DNA of 64,000 nucleotides from Micromonospora sp. NBC_01813 (GTDB lineage: Bacteria > Actinomycetota > Actinomycetes > Mycobacteriales > Micromonosporaceae), in contig NZ_CP109067.1 of assembly GCF_035917335.1 (NCBI RefSeq), positions 4,153,001 through 4,217,000 on the forward strand, written 5' to 3'. The notes beneath the pieces were generated by a model. It worked only from the letters and a program-made list of their open reading frames with translations, searched no databases and was not told the DNA's origin. The position numbers and the translations under genes are program-made. Numbering within the stretch: position 1 is the first letter of the stretch; each line of letters starts with the position of its first letter. Of the stretch, positions 16,426 to 25,071 are shown one piece after another.

Positions 16426-17691
16426 GTGACTACGGCGACCAGGGTGTACCTCGCCCGGCTTGCCGGGCTAGCCGTCTTCGACCCCAACGGCGACCAGGTC
16501 GGCCGGATCCGCGACGCGGTGGTCCGGCTGCGGACCACCAACCGGCCGCCTCAGGTGGTCGGGCTGGTGGCCGAGATGCCGATGCGTCGGCGGATCTTCC
16601 TGCCGATGGGTCGGGTCACCGGAATCGACCCGGATTCGGTGCTGCTCGGCACCGGCACCCTCAACCTGCGGCGGTTCGAGAAGCGGCCGAACGAGCTGCT
16701 GGTGCTGGAGGACCTGCTGGACCGCCGGGTCAGTTTCGACCCGGGCGACCGGCCCGGCACCGTCGTCGACGTCGCGATGGAGGCCAACCGGACCGGCGAA
16801 TGGTCGTTGACCCGGGTCGCGGTCCGCGAGGTCACCGGGCGACTGACCCGCCGAGGCCATCTGCATCAGCTGGACTGGCACCGGGTGCGGGGCCTGATCG
16901 GGCTGCCGGACACCCAGGGCACCGCCGGGTTGCTGGCCGTGCTCGATCAGATGCGCGCCGCCGACCTGGCCAACGCCCTGCAGGACCTGCCGGACAGCCG
17001 CCGGCACGAGATCGCGGCCGCGCTCGCCGACGAACGGCTCGCCGACGTGCTGGAGGAGTTGCCCGAGCACGACCAGGTCGCGATCCTCACCGCGCTGGAC
17101 CGCGAACGCGCCGCCGACGTACTGGAGGAGATGGATCCGGACGACGCCGCCGACCTGCTGGCCGAGCTGCCGCCGCCGGAGCAGGACGTACTGCTGGACC
17201 TGATGGAGCCGGACGAGGCGGATTCGGTCCGCCAGCTGCTGAAGTACCAGGCGGGGACGGCCGGCTCGATGATGACCTCGGAGCCGGTCATTCTCACCCC
17301 GGACGCCACGGTCGCCGAGGCGCTGGCCCGGATCCGGGAGCCGCAGTTGCCGCCGGCGATCGCCGCGCAGGTCTTCGTCGCGCGGGCACCGATGGCCACG
17401 CCGACCGGCAAGTACCTGGGCGTCGCGCACTTCCAACGGCTGTTGCGGGAGCCGCCGGCCGAGTTGCTCGGCGGCGTGGTCGACAACGGGATCGACCCGT
17501 TGCAGCCGGAGACCCCGCTGTTGGAGATCACCCGCCGGATGGCCACCTACGACCTGGTGGCGATGCCGGTGGTGGACGCGACGAACCGACTGGTCGGCGC
17601 GGTGACGGTCGACGACGTGCTGGACCACTCGCTGCCGCCGGACTGGCGGGACCGGGACGCCCCGCTGGAAGACGGGAGCGCAGATGGCTGA
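16426..17691 (+). CDS. MgtE N-terminal/CBS-domain protein without transporter domain
   Basis: 421 residues from a GTG. The order is: a PRC-barrel-like N-terminus (VFDPNGDQVGRIRDAVVRLR) repeated about residue 95; an MgtE_N helical domain with characteristic LPxxxxxEIAAAL and LEEMDPDDAADLLAEL repeats (~175-275); and a CBS pair (MMTSEPVILTPDATVAEALA ... DVLDHSLPPDW). The five-helix Mg2+ channel domain of MgtE is absent, so it is a soluble sensor-like protein, not a transporter. The stop overlaps the DUF1003 gene by 8 bp. The order MgtE-N, DUF1003, Mrp is like M. tuberculosis Rv1232c to Rv1229c. Confidence 0.88.
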   Translation: MTTATRVYLARLAGLAVFDPNGDQVGRIRDAVVRLRTTNRPPQVVGLVAEMPMRRRIFLPMGRVTGIDPDSVLLGTGTLNLRRFEKRPNELLVLEDLLDRRVSFDPGDRPGTVVDVAMEANRTGEWSLTRVAVREVTGRLTRRGHLHQLDWHRVRGLIGLPDTQGTAGLLAVLDQMRAADLANALQDLPDSRRHEIAAALADERLADVLEELPEHDQVAILTALDRERAADVLEEMDPDDAADLLAELPPPEQDVLLDLMEPDEADSVRQLLKYQAGTAGSMMTSEPVILTPDATVAEALARIREPQLPPAIAAQVFVARAPMATPTGKYLGVAHFQRLLREPPAELLGGVVDNGIDPLQPETPLLEITRRMATYDLVAMPVVDATNRLVGAVTVDDVLDHSLPPDWRDRDAPLEDGSADG

Positions 17692-18250
17692 GCCACGCCG
17701 GACCGCGCGACTCGATCAGCCCCGCGAGCCGGGCCGGCTCACCCTGCCCCGGATCAGCCCGGAGGCGTTCGGGCAGTGGGCCGAGGCGATCGCCCGATTC
17801 ATGGGCACCGCCCGGTTCCTGGTCTACATGACCGTCTTCGTGGTCAGCTGGATCGGGTGGAACACCCTCGCCCCGGCTGGCCTGCGCTTCGACCCGTACA
17901 CCTTCACGTTCTTGACCTTGCTGCTCTCCGTGCAGGCGTCGTACGCGGCACCGCTGATCCTGCTGGCGCAGAACCGGCAGGCCGACCGGGACCGGGTGTC
18001 GCTGGAGGAGGACCGGCGGCGGGCGGCGATGCAGAAGGCCGACACCGAGTACCTGGCCCGTGAGATCGCCTCGCTGCGGGTGGCGGTCGGCGAGGTGGCC
18101 ACCCGGGACTTCCTCCGCTCGGAGTTGAGCCGGTTGGCGGAGGAACTCGACGAACAGGCACACCGCCGACATCGGCTGGAGCGTCGGTCGGCCGAGGGAC
18201 TCCTCGCTCCCGCCGAGGGACCGCAGCCGGCCGACGTCGAGCGGCAGTGA
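17684..18250 (+). CDS. DUF1003 membrane protein
   Basis: 188 residues. Two membrane helices (ARFLVYMTVFVVSWIGWNTL and TLLLSVQASYAAPLILLAQN) with the DUF1003 signature around FDPYTFTFLTLLLSVQAS and NRQADRDR. A charged coiled-coil-like region follows (QKADTEYLAREIASLRVAVG). Its ATG lies within the end of the MgtE-N gene, so the two are translationally coupled. The association with an MgtE-N/CBS protein suggests a divalent-cation-linked membrane function, but this is inference. Confidence 0.87.
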   Translation: MAEPRRTARLDQPREPGRLTLPRISPEAFGQWAEAIARFMGTARFLVYMTVFVVSWIGWNTLAPAGLRFDPYTFTFLTLLLSVQASYAAPLILLAQNRQADRDRVSLEEDRRRAAMQKADTEYLAREIASLRVAVGEVATRDFLRSELSRLAEELDEQAHRRHRLERRSAEGLLAPAEGPQPADVERQ

Positions 18251-18269
18251 CCTGCTGCGGCGACGTAGC

Positions 18270-19427
18270 ATGGCGGGCATGTCCGCACCGACCAGCACCA
18301 TCAGCGAAGCCGTCAACGCCGCCCTGGCCACGGTCGACGACCCGGAGATCCGCCGTCCCATCACCGAGCTCGGCATGGTGCGGTCCGCCGTGGTCGACGC
18401 CGACGGCCGGGTACGGGTGGAACTGCTGTTGACCGTCGCCGGTTGCCCGTTGAAGGACAAGTTGCGTACCGACATCACCGAGGCGGTGAGTCGGGTGCCC
18501 GGAGTCAGCGGTGTCGAGATCGACTTCGGGGTGATGAGCCCGGAGCAGCGCAAGTCGTTGCAGGAACAGTTGCGCGGGGGCAGTGCCGGCGCCGAGCCGG
18601 TGATCCCGTTCGCCCAGCCCGGTTCCCGGACCCGGGTGTACGCGGTGGCCAGCGGCAAGGGCGGGGTCGGCAAGTCCAGCGTGACGGTGAACCTGGCCGC
18701 CGCGTTGGCCGCACGGGGCCTCTCGGTCGGAGTGATCGATGCGGACATCTACGGACATTCGGTGCCACGGATGCTCGGCACGGACGACCGACCGACCCGG
18801 GTCGAAGAGATGATCATGCCGCCCCAGGCGCACGGCGTGAAGGTCATCTCGATCGGCATGTTCACCGCCGGCAACGCCGCCGTGGTGTGGCGCGGTCCGA
18901 TGCTGCACCGGGCGTTGCAGCAGTTCCTCGCCGACGTCTACTGGGGCGAGTTGGACGTGCTGCTGCTGGACCTGCCGCCGGGCACCGGCGACGTGGCCAT
19001 CTCGCTGGCGCAGCTGCTGCCCAACGCCGAGATCCTGGTGGTGACCACCCCGCAGGCGGCCGCCGCCGAGGTCGCCGAACGCGCCGGCGCGATCGCGCTG
19101 CAGACCCATCAGCGGCTGGTCGGCGTGGTAGAGAACATGTCCTGGCTCGAGTTGCCCACCGGCGAGCGGATGGAGATCTTCGGCACTGGCGGCGGCGCGG
19201 CGGTCGCCGAGTCGTTGACCCGCACCATCGGCGCCCAGGTGCCGTTGCTCGGGCAGATCCCGCTGGACACCCGGGTGCGGGAGACCGGCGACCAGGGCAC
19301 CCCGATCGTGCTGGCCGAGCCGACCGCGCCGGCGGCCAAGGCGCTCAACGCGGTCGCCGATCGGCTGGCGGTCCGCCGTGAGTCACTGCTGGGCAAGCCG
19401 CTGGGCCTGCGCCCCGCCGGCCGCTGA
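18270..19427 (+). CDS. mrp: Mrp/ApbC-family Fe-S cluster carrier ATPase
   Basis: 385 residues (382 if translation begins at the second ATG, 18279). The N-terminal DUF59/MIP18 domain (~1-90) has AGCPLKDKLRTDI. The P-loop ATPase domain carries the deviant Walker A GKGGVGKSSVTVNLAAAL and the DLPPGTGDVA motif. The CxxC pair near the C-terminus that holds the bridging cluster in E. coli Mrp is replaced (MSWLELPTGERMEIFGTGGG has no Cys). It lies 19 bp behind DUF1003 and converges on tatB. Confidence 0.92.
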   Translation: MAGMSAPTSTISEAVNAALATVDDPEIRRPITELGMVRSAVVDADGRVRVELLLTVAGCPLKDKLRTDITEAVSRVPGVSGVEIDFGVMSPEQRKSLQEQLRGGSAGAEPVIPFAQPGSRTRVYAVASGKGGVGKSSVTVNLAAALAARGLSVGVIDADIYGHSVPRMLGTDDRPTRVEEMIMPPQAHGVKVISIGMFTAGNAAVVWRGPMLHRALQQFLADVYWGELDVLLLDLPPGTGDVAISLAQLLPNAEILVVTTPQAAAAEVAERAGAIALQTHQRLVGVVENMSWLELPTGERMEIFGTGGGAAVAESLTRTIGAQVPLLGQIPLDTRVRETGDQGTPIVLAEPTAPAAKALNAVADRLAVRRESLLGKPLGLRPAGR

Positions 19428-19462
19428 GCCTGCAAGTCGTCGGCCGCTGAACCGCAGGCTCA
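19425..19462. terminator. Bidirectional hairpin between mrp and tatB
   Basis: TGAGCCTGC (19425-19433) pairs perfectly with GCAGGCTCA (19454-19462). It overlaps both stop codons of the converging genes. Confidence 0.65.
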
Positions 19463-19903
19463 GGTCGCGTCGACGTCGACCGCGCGGATAGCCGGCGCGG
19501 CCGGGGCACTGGCGGGCTGCGCCGCAGGTACCGACGGCTTCGAGGGCTTCGACGCCGAGCTACGCGGATCCGCCGAGGCGGCGACGTCCCGCAACTCGTC
19601 CCGGACACCGCTGACGTCGGTACGCAGGTCGTCGTACATCCCCTGCAGCGGCTTGCGCAGCGCGACCTCGTCTTCCTCGCTGAGCAGGTGCTTGCGGATG
19701 AACGCCTTCGGGTGCAGGTCCTCGAGCTGGATGTCGGTGCCCAACTCGCGGCTCAGGTCAGAAGTGGCGTTACGCGCCATGTTGCGCAGGTTGCGCACCA
19801 TCTTCAGACCGTCGGAGATCATCTGCGGCAGCCGGTCGCCGAAAATCAGCAGGGCGACCAGCAGGATCAGACCGATCTCCCACCAGTTGAGGTTGTCGAA
19901 CAT
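19460..19903 (-). CDS. tatB: Sec-independent protein translocase subunit TatB
   Basis: 147 residues. It begins MFDNLNWWEIGLILLVALLI with the single N-terminal membrane helix, then the hinge and amphipathic helix (FGDRLPQMISDGLKMVRNLR). The C-terminal ~45 residues are Ser/Pro/Ala-rich. TatB binds twin-arginine substrates together with TatC. The ATG at 19903 is preceded by a GGAG-type site; the frame is open further upstream, but the membrane helix fixes the start. It lies downstream of htrA, as in M. tuberculosis. Confidence 0.92.
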   Translation of the reverse strand: MFDNLNWWEIGLILLVALLIFGDRLPQMISDGLKMVRNLRNMARNATSDLSRELGTDIQLEDLHPKAFIRKHLLSEEDEVALRKPLQGMYDDLRTDVSGVRDELRDVAASADPRSSASKPSKPSVPAAQPASAPAAPAIRAVDVDAT

Positions 19904-19979
19904 GCTCCGGGCCTCCCTCGCCGCCGTCGAAGGCAAGAGTACGCACGTCGGGGGGCTACCGGGGAGGGCCGACCGGGTG

Positions 19980-21320
19980 TTACTTGGCGTCGGCCGCCAA
20001 CGTCACCGAGGCCGACAGGTTCTCGGTGCCACGGCGGTAGTCGACCGCCACCACCGAACCTGGCGCGTACTTGCGTACCAGCGCTATCAGGTCCACCGCC
20101 TGGTCCAACGGCCGGCCGTCGATCCGCAGCACCACGTCACCGGCCCGCAGGCCCGCGTTGGCGGCCGGGCCGTCGGCGACCACCTCACCCAGCCGTACGC
20201 CGGCACCCGGAGTGCCGGCCGCATCGGTCACGTTCGCGCCGAAGACCGTCCGCCGGGCCGTTCCGGTGTCGATGATGTCCTGGGTGATCCGCTTCGCGTG
20301 GTTGATCGGAATAGCGAACGCGAGGCCGATGTTGCCCGCGGTCTCCTCGTCGGCCGCCAGCGACTTGATGACCGAGTTGACCCCGATCACCCGACCCGCC
20401 CCGTCCACCAGTGGACCACCCGAGTTGCCCTGGTTGACGGCGGCATCGGTCTGGATGGCCGCGTAGTAGCGCAGCTGGCCGCCCGGCTCCCCCGCCCGGA
20501 TCGTCCGGTCCAGCGCGCTGACGATCCCCGAGGTGACCGTGTTGGTCAACGCGAGCGGAGAACCGAAGGCCAGCACCGGATCGCCGACCGCGATCGCGTC
20601 GGAGTCGCCGAACTCGACCGGCGTCAACCCGGTCCGGTCGACCTTGATCACCGCGATGTCGGACTCGGGATCCTGCCCGACGATCGTGGCGCGGGCCGTG
20701 GTGCCGTCGCTGAACAGCACCATCGCTTCGCTGGCCCCGACTCCCACGACATGGTCGTTGGTGATCACGTAGCCGTCGGCGGTGGCGACGAACCCCGAAC
20801 CGACGCTCTGCCCAGCCGCGCCGCCCACCTGCACGGTGACCACGCTCGGCAGCACCCGCTGCGCCACGCCGGCGAACGAGTCGGCCGGCCGCTGCGCGAG
20901 CCCCGGTGGATCCAGCGGCGAGGAGCCGAGCGTCGCTCCGCCACCGGCGACACCGCCCCGCACCGCGAATGCGAAACCCAGCGCTCCGCCGAGACTCCCA
21001 GCGAGCAGCGCGGTGATCACCGACACCAGCACGATCGGGGTGAATCCCCGCCGGGCGGCGGAGTCCGCCCCGGTGACCGGCTCCGGCCCGGGAGCCGTGC
21101 CACGGGCCGCCGCCGACGGCGCCTCGACCACCACGGCCGACGGCGCGTACGGGTCACGCCACGGGTCACGCAACGCGTCGGACCACCACGGTGACCCCTG
21201 TGTCGGGCCGTACGCCGAGGGCTGTCCGGCAGCGGACGAGCCGGTCCAGCCGCCGACCGGCGGCTGGTGCCCCGGCGGCGTCGCCCCGTCGGCTCGACGC
21301 CAGTTACCGCCGTCGGTCAC
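19980..21320 (-). CDS. HtrA/DegP-like membrane serine protease with PDZ domain
   Basis: 446 residues from a GTG at 21320 with GGGAGG before it. A ~95-residue cytosolic Pro/Gly-rich part is followed by a transmembrane helix (TPIVLVSVITALLAGSLGGA). The trypsin-like protease has its triad visible: His in VITNDHVVGV, Asp in SDIAVIKVD, Ser in QGNSGGPLV. One PDZ domain ends the protein (GAGVRLGEVVADGPAANAGL). It should act outside the membrane in quality control or signalling. In M. tuberculosis the htrA gene follows sigE and rseA; here neither is adjacent. Confidence 0.92.
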   Translation of the reverse strand: MTDGGNWRRADGATPPGHQPPVGGWTGSSAAGQPSAYGPTQGSPWWSDALRDPWRDPYAPSAVVVEAPSAAARGTAPGPEPVTGADSAARRGFTPIVLVSVITALLAGSLGGALGFAFAVRGGVAGGGATLGSSPLDPPGLAQRPADSFAGVAQRVLPSVVTVQVGGAAGQSVGSGFVATADGYVITNDHVVGVGASEAMVLFSDGTTARATIVGQDPESDIAVIKVDRTGLTPVEFGDSDAIAVGDPVLAFGSPLALTNTVTSGIVSALDRTIRAGEPGGQLRYYAAIQTDAAVNQGNSGGPLVDGAGRVIGVNSVIKSLAADEETAGNIGLAFAIPINHAKRITQDIIDTGTARRTVFGANVTDAAGTPGAGVRLGEVVADGPAANAGLRAGDVVLRIDGRPLDQAVDLIALVRKYAPGSVVAVDYRRGTENLSASVTLAADAK

Positions 21321-21522
21321 GGTTGCCTCCCCAGTCCGTCCCAGCGCGACAACGCCCGTCCGATCGACGACATCGCTCCGTGTCCAGGATTGCACGGATA
21401 ATCGAAGAACCTTCAGTGGTCGCCGAAGGGCGGTGTGCGACGGTGCCCGGGCGGACGGTCGGCCGGCGGCGATCTAGGCTCGTACCGGCAACCACCGCCC
21501 GACCCCCCGCTGGAGGTACGCC

Positions 21523-22179
21523 ATCACCCCGGTCGCCCGACCCCCTGCCTGGACCACGGCACCCCAGGCCCTCCAGTTCGTCGCCGGCTACGCCGCCGAG
21601 GACCTGGTTCTGCGTACCGCCCGCAGCTTGGCCGAGGAGATCGGCCTGCGCGCGGTGACTGCCGACGCCGGAGCCGCGTTGCGGCTGCTCGCGGCGGCCG
21701 GCAGCGCCCGCGCGGTGGTCGAGATCGGCACCGGCACCGGGGTCAGCGGCATCTGGCTGCTGCGCGGGATGCGTCCCGACGGCGTACTGACCACGATCGA
21801 CGTGGAGAACGAACACCAGCGGATGGCCCGGCGGATCTTCGCCGAGGCGGGATTCGCCGCCTCGCGTACCCGGATCATCACCGGCCGGGCCCTCGACGTC
21901 CTGCCCCGGCTGGCGGATTCGGTGTACGACATGGTGTTCGTCGACGGCGACAGCGCCGAGATCGGCGCCATCGTCGATGCCGCGCTGCGGCTGCTGCGTC
22001 CCGGTGGGATTCTGGCGGTCAACGGTGCGCTGGCCGGCGGCCGGATCGGCGATCCGGCCGCCCGGGACGCCGAAACCGTGACCATCCGTGAGGTGGTCAA
22101 GGCGATCCGGGAAGCCGACGAGTGGGTGCCCGCGCTGTTGCCGGCCGGCGACGGTCTGCTGGCAGCCGTTCGCCGCTGA
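21523..22179 (+). CDS. SAM-dependent O-methyltransferase (Rv1220c-like), apparent ATC start
   Basis: 218 residues. The class I methyltransferase fold is clear: motif I VVEIGTGTGVSGIWLLRGM, acidic loop TTIDVENEHQ, and metal-site-like VFVDGDSAEI, as in the catechol/caffeoyl-CoA O-methyltransferase group. There is no ATG or GTG between the in-frame stop at 21475 and the TTG at 21628, yet homologous sequence (FVAGYAAEDLVLRTARSLAE) runs across that part. GGAGG at 21512-21516 stands 6 nt before an ATC at 21523, which I take as the start. The gene is divergent from htrA. Substrate unknown. Confidence 0.8.
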   Translation: MTPVARPPAWTTAPQALQFVAGYAAEDLVLRTARSLAEEIGLRAVTADAGAALRLLAAAGSARAVVEIGTGTGVSGIWLLRGMRPDGVLTTIDVENEHQRMARRIFAEAGFAASRTRIITGRALDVLPRLADSVYDMVFVDGDSAEIGAIVDAALRLLRPGGILAVNGALAGGRIGDPAARDAETVTIREVVKAIREADEWVPALLPAGDGLLAAVRR

Positions 22180-22190
22180 GCGTCGGCCGA

Positions 22191-23684
22191 TCACGCCAGC
22201 CAACGCACCAGCGTCCGAACTCCCCAGCCGGTCGCGCCCCTGGTCAACTCCTCGTGGTCGGCGTCGGACCAGGACGGGGCGGACATGTCGAAGTGCGCCC
22301 AGCGCCCGCGCAGCGCGCCGGTGAACTCGCGCAGATAGAGCGCGGCCACCACCGAGCTGGCCCCGAGGTCCGGCGCGCTGAACAGATCCGCGATCTCGCT
22401 GCCGAGATACTCGACGTAGTCGGCGTGCAGCGGCATCCGCCAGCTGCCTTCACCGGCGGCCGCCGACGCGGCGAGCAGCTCACCGACGAGATCGTCGTCG
22501 TCGCCGTAGAGCGCCGCCGTGCGTCGACCCAGGGCGATCGCGTTCGCCCCGGTCAGGGTGGCCAGATCGACCAGGTGGTCCGGCGAGTACCGGCTGACCG
22601 CGTAACTGATCGCGTCGGCCAGCACCAGCCGGCCCTCGGCGTCGGAGTTGGTGGTCTCGCTGGTGCGTCCGCCGAAGTGGCGGATGACGTCACCGGGGCG
22701 GAACGCGGCACCGCTGACCATGTTCTCGGCGAGCGGTGCCAGCACCGTCAGCCGTACCGGCAGCGCCAGGTCGGCGGCGGCGACCACGGTGGCAACCACC
22801 GAGGCGGCCCCGCCCATGTCCTTGCGCATCAGCTTCATCCCGTCCACCGGCTTGATCGAGATACCGCCGGTGTCGAAGGTGATGCCCTTGCCGACGAGCA
22901 CCACGTGGCGACGCGCGTCCGCCGGTGCCCAGTCGATCTCGACCAGCCGGGGACCCGACGCCGAACCGGCGCCGACCGCGAGCAGCGCGTCGAATCCCTC
23001 GTCGGCGAGTTCCCGGGGGCCCCGCACGGTCACGGTCAGTCCGGGACGGTCGGCCGCCAGGCTGGCCACCCGATCGGCGAACCAGGCCGGGTTCTTGACC
23101 GAAGACGGCATGTTCGTCAGATCGCGGGCCAGGCAGGTCGCCTCGGCGGTCACCTGGGCGAGCCGCAGCGCCTGCCGCGCCTCGGCGGTCGGCGGGTGGG
23201 TGAGCAGGATCGACGGATCCGACTCGGCGCTGCCGCCCGCGACGCCGGGGGCATCGAGGGTGAACCGGTAACCGGCCAACCAGCATCCCTCGGCGAACCC
23301 GCGTACCGCGTCCGGGCCGCCGGTCGCCGCGACGGCGACCAGGTAGGGCTCGGCTGCGGGTGCCTCGCCCCGGGCCATCGCACCGACCGCGGCGCCCGCC
23401 GCCCGCCAGCCGGCCTCGTCGGCCGCACCGACACCGACCAGAATCACCCGGTACGGGGTGTTCCTCGGCCGGTGCAGAACATGGATCTCGCCCGCGCCGC
23501 CACCGTGGTCGACCCGGTCGGCCAGCGCCGCCACCTCGGCTGCCAACTCGTGGCGGTCGCCGTCGACCGGCACCTGATCCGGCACCGCGCCGATCCGGAG
23601 ACCGGCTGACCCGGCCGCCGGCTCGACAGGCAGCACGACGGTTCCGGCGACGACCGGCTCCACCGACAGACGGATGGCGAACAC
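22191..23684 (-). CDS. pepA: Leucyl aminopeptidase (M17)
   Basis: 497 residues from a GTG with AGGAGG upstream. The C-terminal catalytic domain has the M17 metal ligands: KGITFDTGGISIKP, KDMGGAASV and the signature NSDAEGRLVLADAI. The N-terminal macro-like domain covers residues 1-~180. The enzyme is a hexameric di-metal aminopeptidase that releases N-terminal residues from peptides in the cytosol. The reading frame continues to 23774, but the extra residues are unlike the family. It converges with the O-methyltransferase gene. Confidence 0.93.
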   Translation of the reverse strand: MFAIRLSVEPVVAGTVVLPVEPAAGSAGLRIGAVPDQVPVDGDRHELAAEVAALADRVDHGGGAGEIHVLHRPRNTPYRVILVGVGAADEAGWRAAGAAVGAMARGEAPAAEPYLVAVAATGGPDAVRGFAEGCWLAGYRFTLDAPGVAGGSAESDPSILLTHPPTAEARQALRLAQVTAEATCLARDLTNMPSSVKNPAWFADRVASLAADRPGLTVTVRGPRELADEGFDALLAVGAGSASGPRLVEIDWAPADARRHVVLVGKGITFDTGGISIKPVDGMKLMRKDMGGAASVVATVVAAADLALPVRLTVLAPLAENMVSGAAFRPGDVIRHFGGRTSETTNSDAEGRLVLADAISYAVSRYSPDHLVDLATLTGANAIALGRRTAALYGDDDDLVGELLAASAAAGEGSWRMPLHADYVEYLGSEIADLFSAPDLGASSVVAALYLREFTGALRGRWAHFDMSAPSWSDADHEELTRGATGWGVRTLVRWLA

Positions 23685-23731
23685 GCCGGGGTTACCTCCT
23701 GAGACGAGATGGGTGCTGCCCACGGCGTACC

Positions 23732-23769
23732 GAGTCCGCCGATCCGGTGGGGACCGGATCGGCGGACTC
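23732..23769. terminator. Perfect 17-bp hairpin downstream of the DUF3117 gene
   Basis: The arms 23732-23748 and 23753-23769 are fully complementary with a GGGG loop. It lies 56 bp after the DUF3117 stop and 48 bp before the pepA start, so it should isolate the two transcripts. Confidence 0.88.
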
Positions 23770-23824
23770 GTCAACCGTCGCTATGTCGACCCGTGGGCCA
23801 GCGTCGCCCCCGGGCCCGGCTCGA

Positions 23825-23992
23825 TCAGCCTGCGGCCGCTTTCAGCGCGTCACCGAGCGCGTTGGCCTCGTCCGGCGTCATCTCGACGACGAGTCGGCCA
23901 CCGCCCTCCAGCGGAACCCGCATGACGATGCCCCGGCCCTCCTTGGTGACCTCCAGCGGACCGTCGCCCGTCCGCGGCTTCATCGCCGCCAT
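23825..23992 (-). CDS. DUF3117 small conserved protein, 55 residues
   Basis: The whole protein begins MAAMKPRTGDGPLEVTKEGR and ends with DEANALGDALKAAAG, which is the invariant DUF3117 family found across actinobacteria. It is a small soluble beta-rich protein of unknown function. The conservation and the strong terminator after it support high expression as a single gene. The homologue in M. tuberculosis, as I recall, lies near tagA and glgA/glgC; here the paaX/paaG pair lies between it and tag. Confidence 0.93.
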   Translation of the reverse strand: MAAMKPRTGDGPLEVTKEGRGIVMRVPLEGGGRLVVEMTPDEANALGDALKAAAG

Positions 23993-24132
23993 GTTGTCTC
24001 CCCTCAGACTTGCCCCAGGGCCGCTGGGGGTACCCCAGCCACCTCGTCAGTCTCACCGCACGCCACTGCCACGGTGCCGACCAACGATTTTCCCTGATGA
24101 ACACCGCCGGACCCAAACCGAGCCCACAAAGC

Positions 24133-24171
24133 TGTGACAGCGTCTAGCTTATCTTGAAGTGGGCTGTCACA
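24133..24171. promoter_or_regulatory. Inverted repeat in front of paaX-like gene, candidate operator
   Basis: TGTGACAGC (24133-24141) is exactly complementary to GCTGTCACA (24163-24171). The arm centres are 30 bp apart, near three helical turns, and the second arm ends 10 bp before the ATG. A possible -10 (TATCTT, 24150-24155) lies between them. The layout fits autoregulation by the PaaX-like protein. Confidence 0.65.
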
Positions 24172-24181
24172 ATGTGCGGTC

Positions 24182-25027
24182 ATGCAGGCACGGTCGGCGC
24201 TCTTCGACCTGTTCGGCGACCATCTACGGTCCCGTGGTGGTCGTGCACCCGTAGCTGCCCTGGTCAAACTGCTGGCACCGCTCGGGATCGCGCCGCCAGC
24301 GGTACGCACCGCGGTGTCCCGGATGGTGCGCCAGGGCTGGCTGCACCCGTCCCGGCTGGCCGCCGGCCCTGGCTATCTTCTGACAGCCAAGGCGGCCCGC
24401 AGATTGGACGAGGCCGCCGCCCGAATCTACCGCACCGGCCGGGTCTCCTGGGACGGCAAGTTCGACCTGCTGGTGCTCGACGCCCCCGGCGCGCGCCGGG
24501 AACGCCAGCGGCTCTGCGCCAACCTCAGCTACCTCGGCTACGGAATGCTGGACGAACACACCTGGGTGGCGACCCGGTCGGCCGGCGAGGTCGACACCCT
24601 GCTCACCGACTCCGGCGTCCGCTGTGAGCGGTTCGTCGCGACGCACGCCGCCGGCACCGCGGGCGCGGCCGCGTTGGTCCGGCGGGCCTGGGACCTGAGG
24701 GAGATCGGTCAGGCGTACGAGCGGTTCGTCGCCGAACAACGCCCCATGCTCGCCCGCGTGACGGTACGCAGTACCGACGAGGAGGCCTACGCGGCCCGGT
24801 TCCGGCTGGTGCACGCCTGGCGTGGATTCCTGTTCCGCGATCCCCAACTGCCACCGGCGCTGCTGCCCGAGCGCTGGCCCGGCACGAGCGCCGCGTCGTT
24901 CTTCGACCGGCACGCCGCCCGGTTGCGGCCCGCCGCCGACCGGTACGTCGACTCGTGCCTGACCGGCGGAGAACGCGACGGCGGCCATCGGGTCGGCGGC
25001 GGACACCGCGACGGCAACCGTCGTTGA
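24182..25027 (+). CDS. PaaX-family transcriptional regulator
   Basis: 281 residues. An N-terminal winged helix (LFDLFGDHLRSRGGRAPVAA; IAPPAVRTAVSRMVRQGWLH) is followed by the PaaX central and C-terminal domains with typical WDGKFDLLVLDAP and FRLVHAWRGFLFRDPQLPPALLP. PaaX represses phenylacetyl-CoA catabolism and is released by phenylacetyl-CoA. The gene directly downstream encodes a PaaG-like hydratase/isomerase, which supports an aryl- or acyl-CoA signal. The final ~20 residues are Gly/Arg-rich. An inverted repeat just before the ATG is the likely operator. Confidence 0.9.
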   Translation: MQARSALFDLFGDHLRSRGGRAPVAALVKLLAPLGIAPPAVRTAVSRMVRQGWLHPSRLAAGPGYLLTAKAARRLDEAAARIYRTGRVSWDGKFDLLVLDAPGARRERQRLCANLSYLGYGMLDEHTWVATRSAGEVDTLLTDSGVRCERFVATHAAGTAGAAALVRRAWDLREIGQAYERFVAEQRPMLARVTVRSTDEEAYAARFRLVHAWRGFLFRDPQLPPALLPERWPGTSAASFFDRHAARLRPAADRYVDSCLTGGERDGGHRVGGGHRDGNRR

Positions 25028-25071
25028 CCGGCGGCACCGAAACCGGCCAGAGAGAAAGAAGGAGCCCAGTC

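Noticed and set aside
16426-17691. MgtE magnesium transporter
   Set aside because: The membrane domain is missing; only regulatory domains are present, so transporter activity is not supported.
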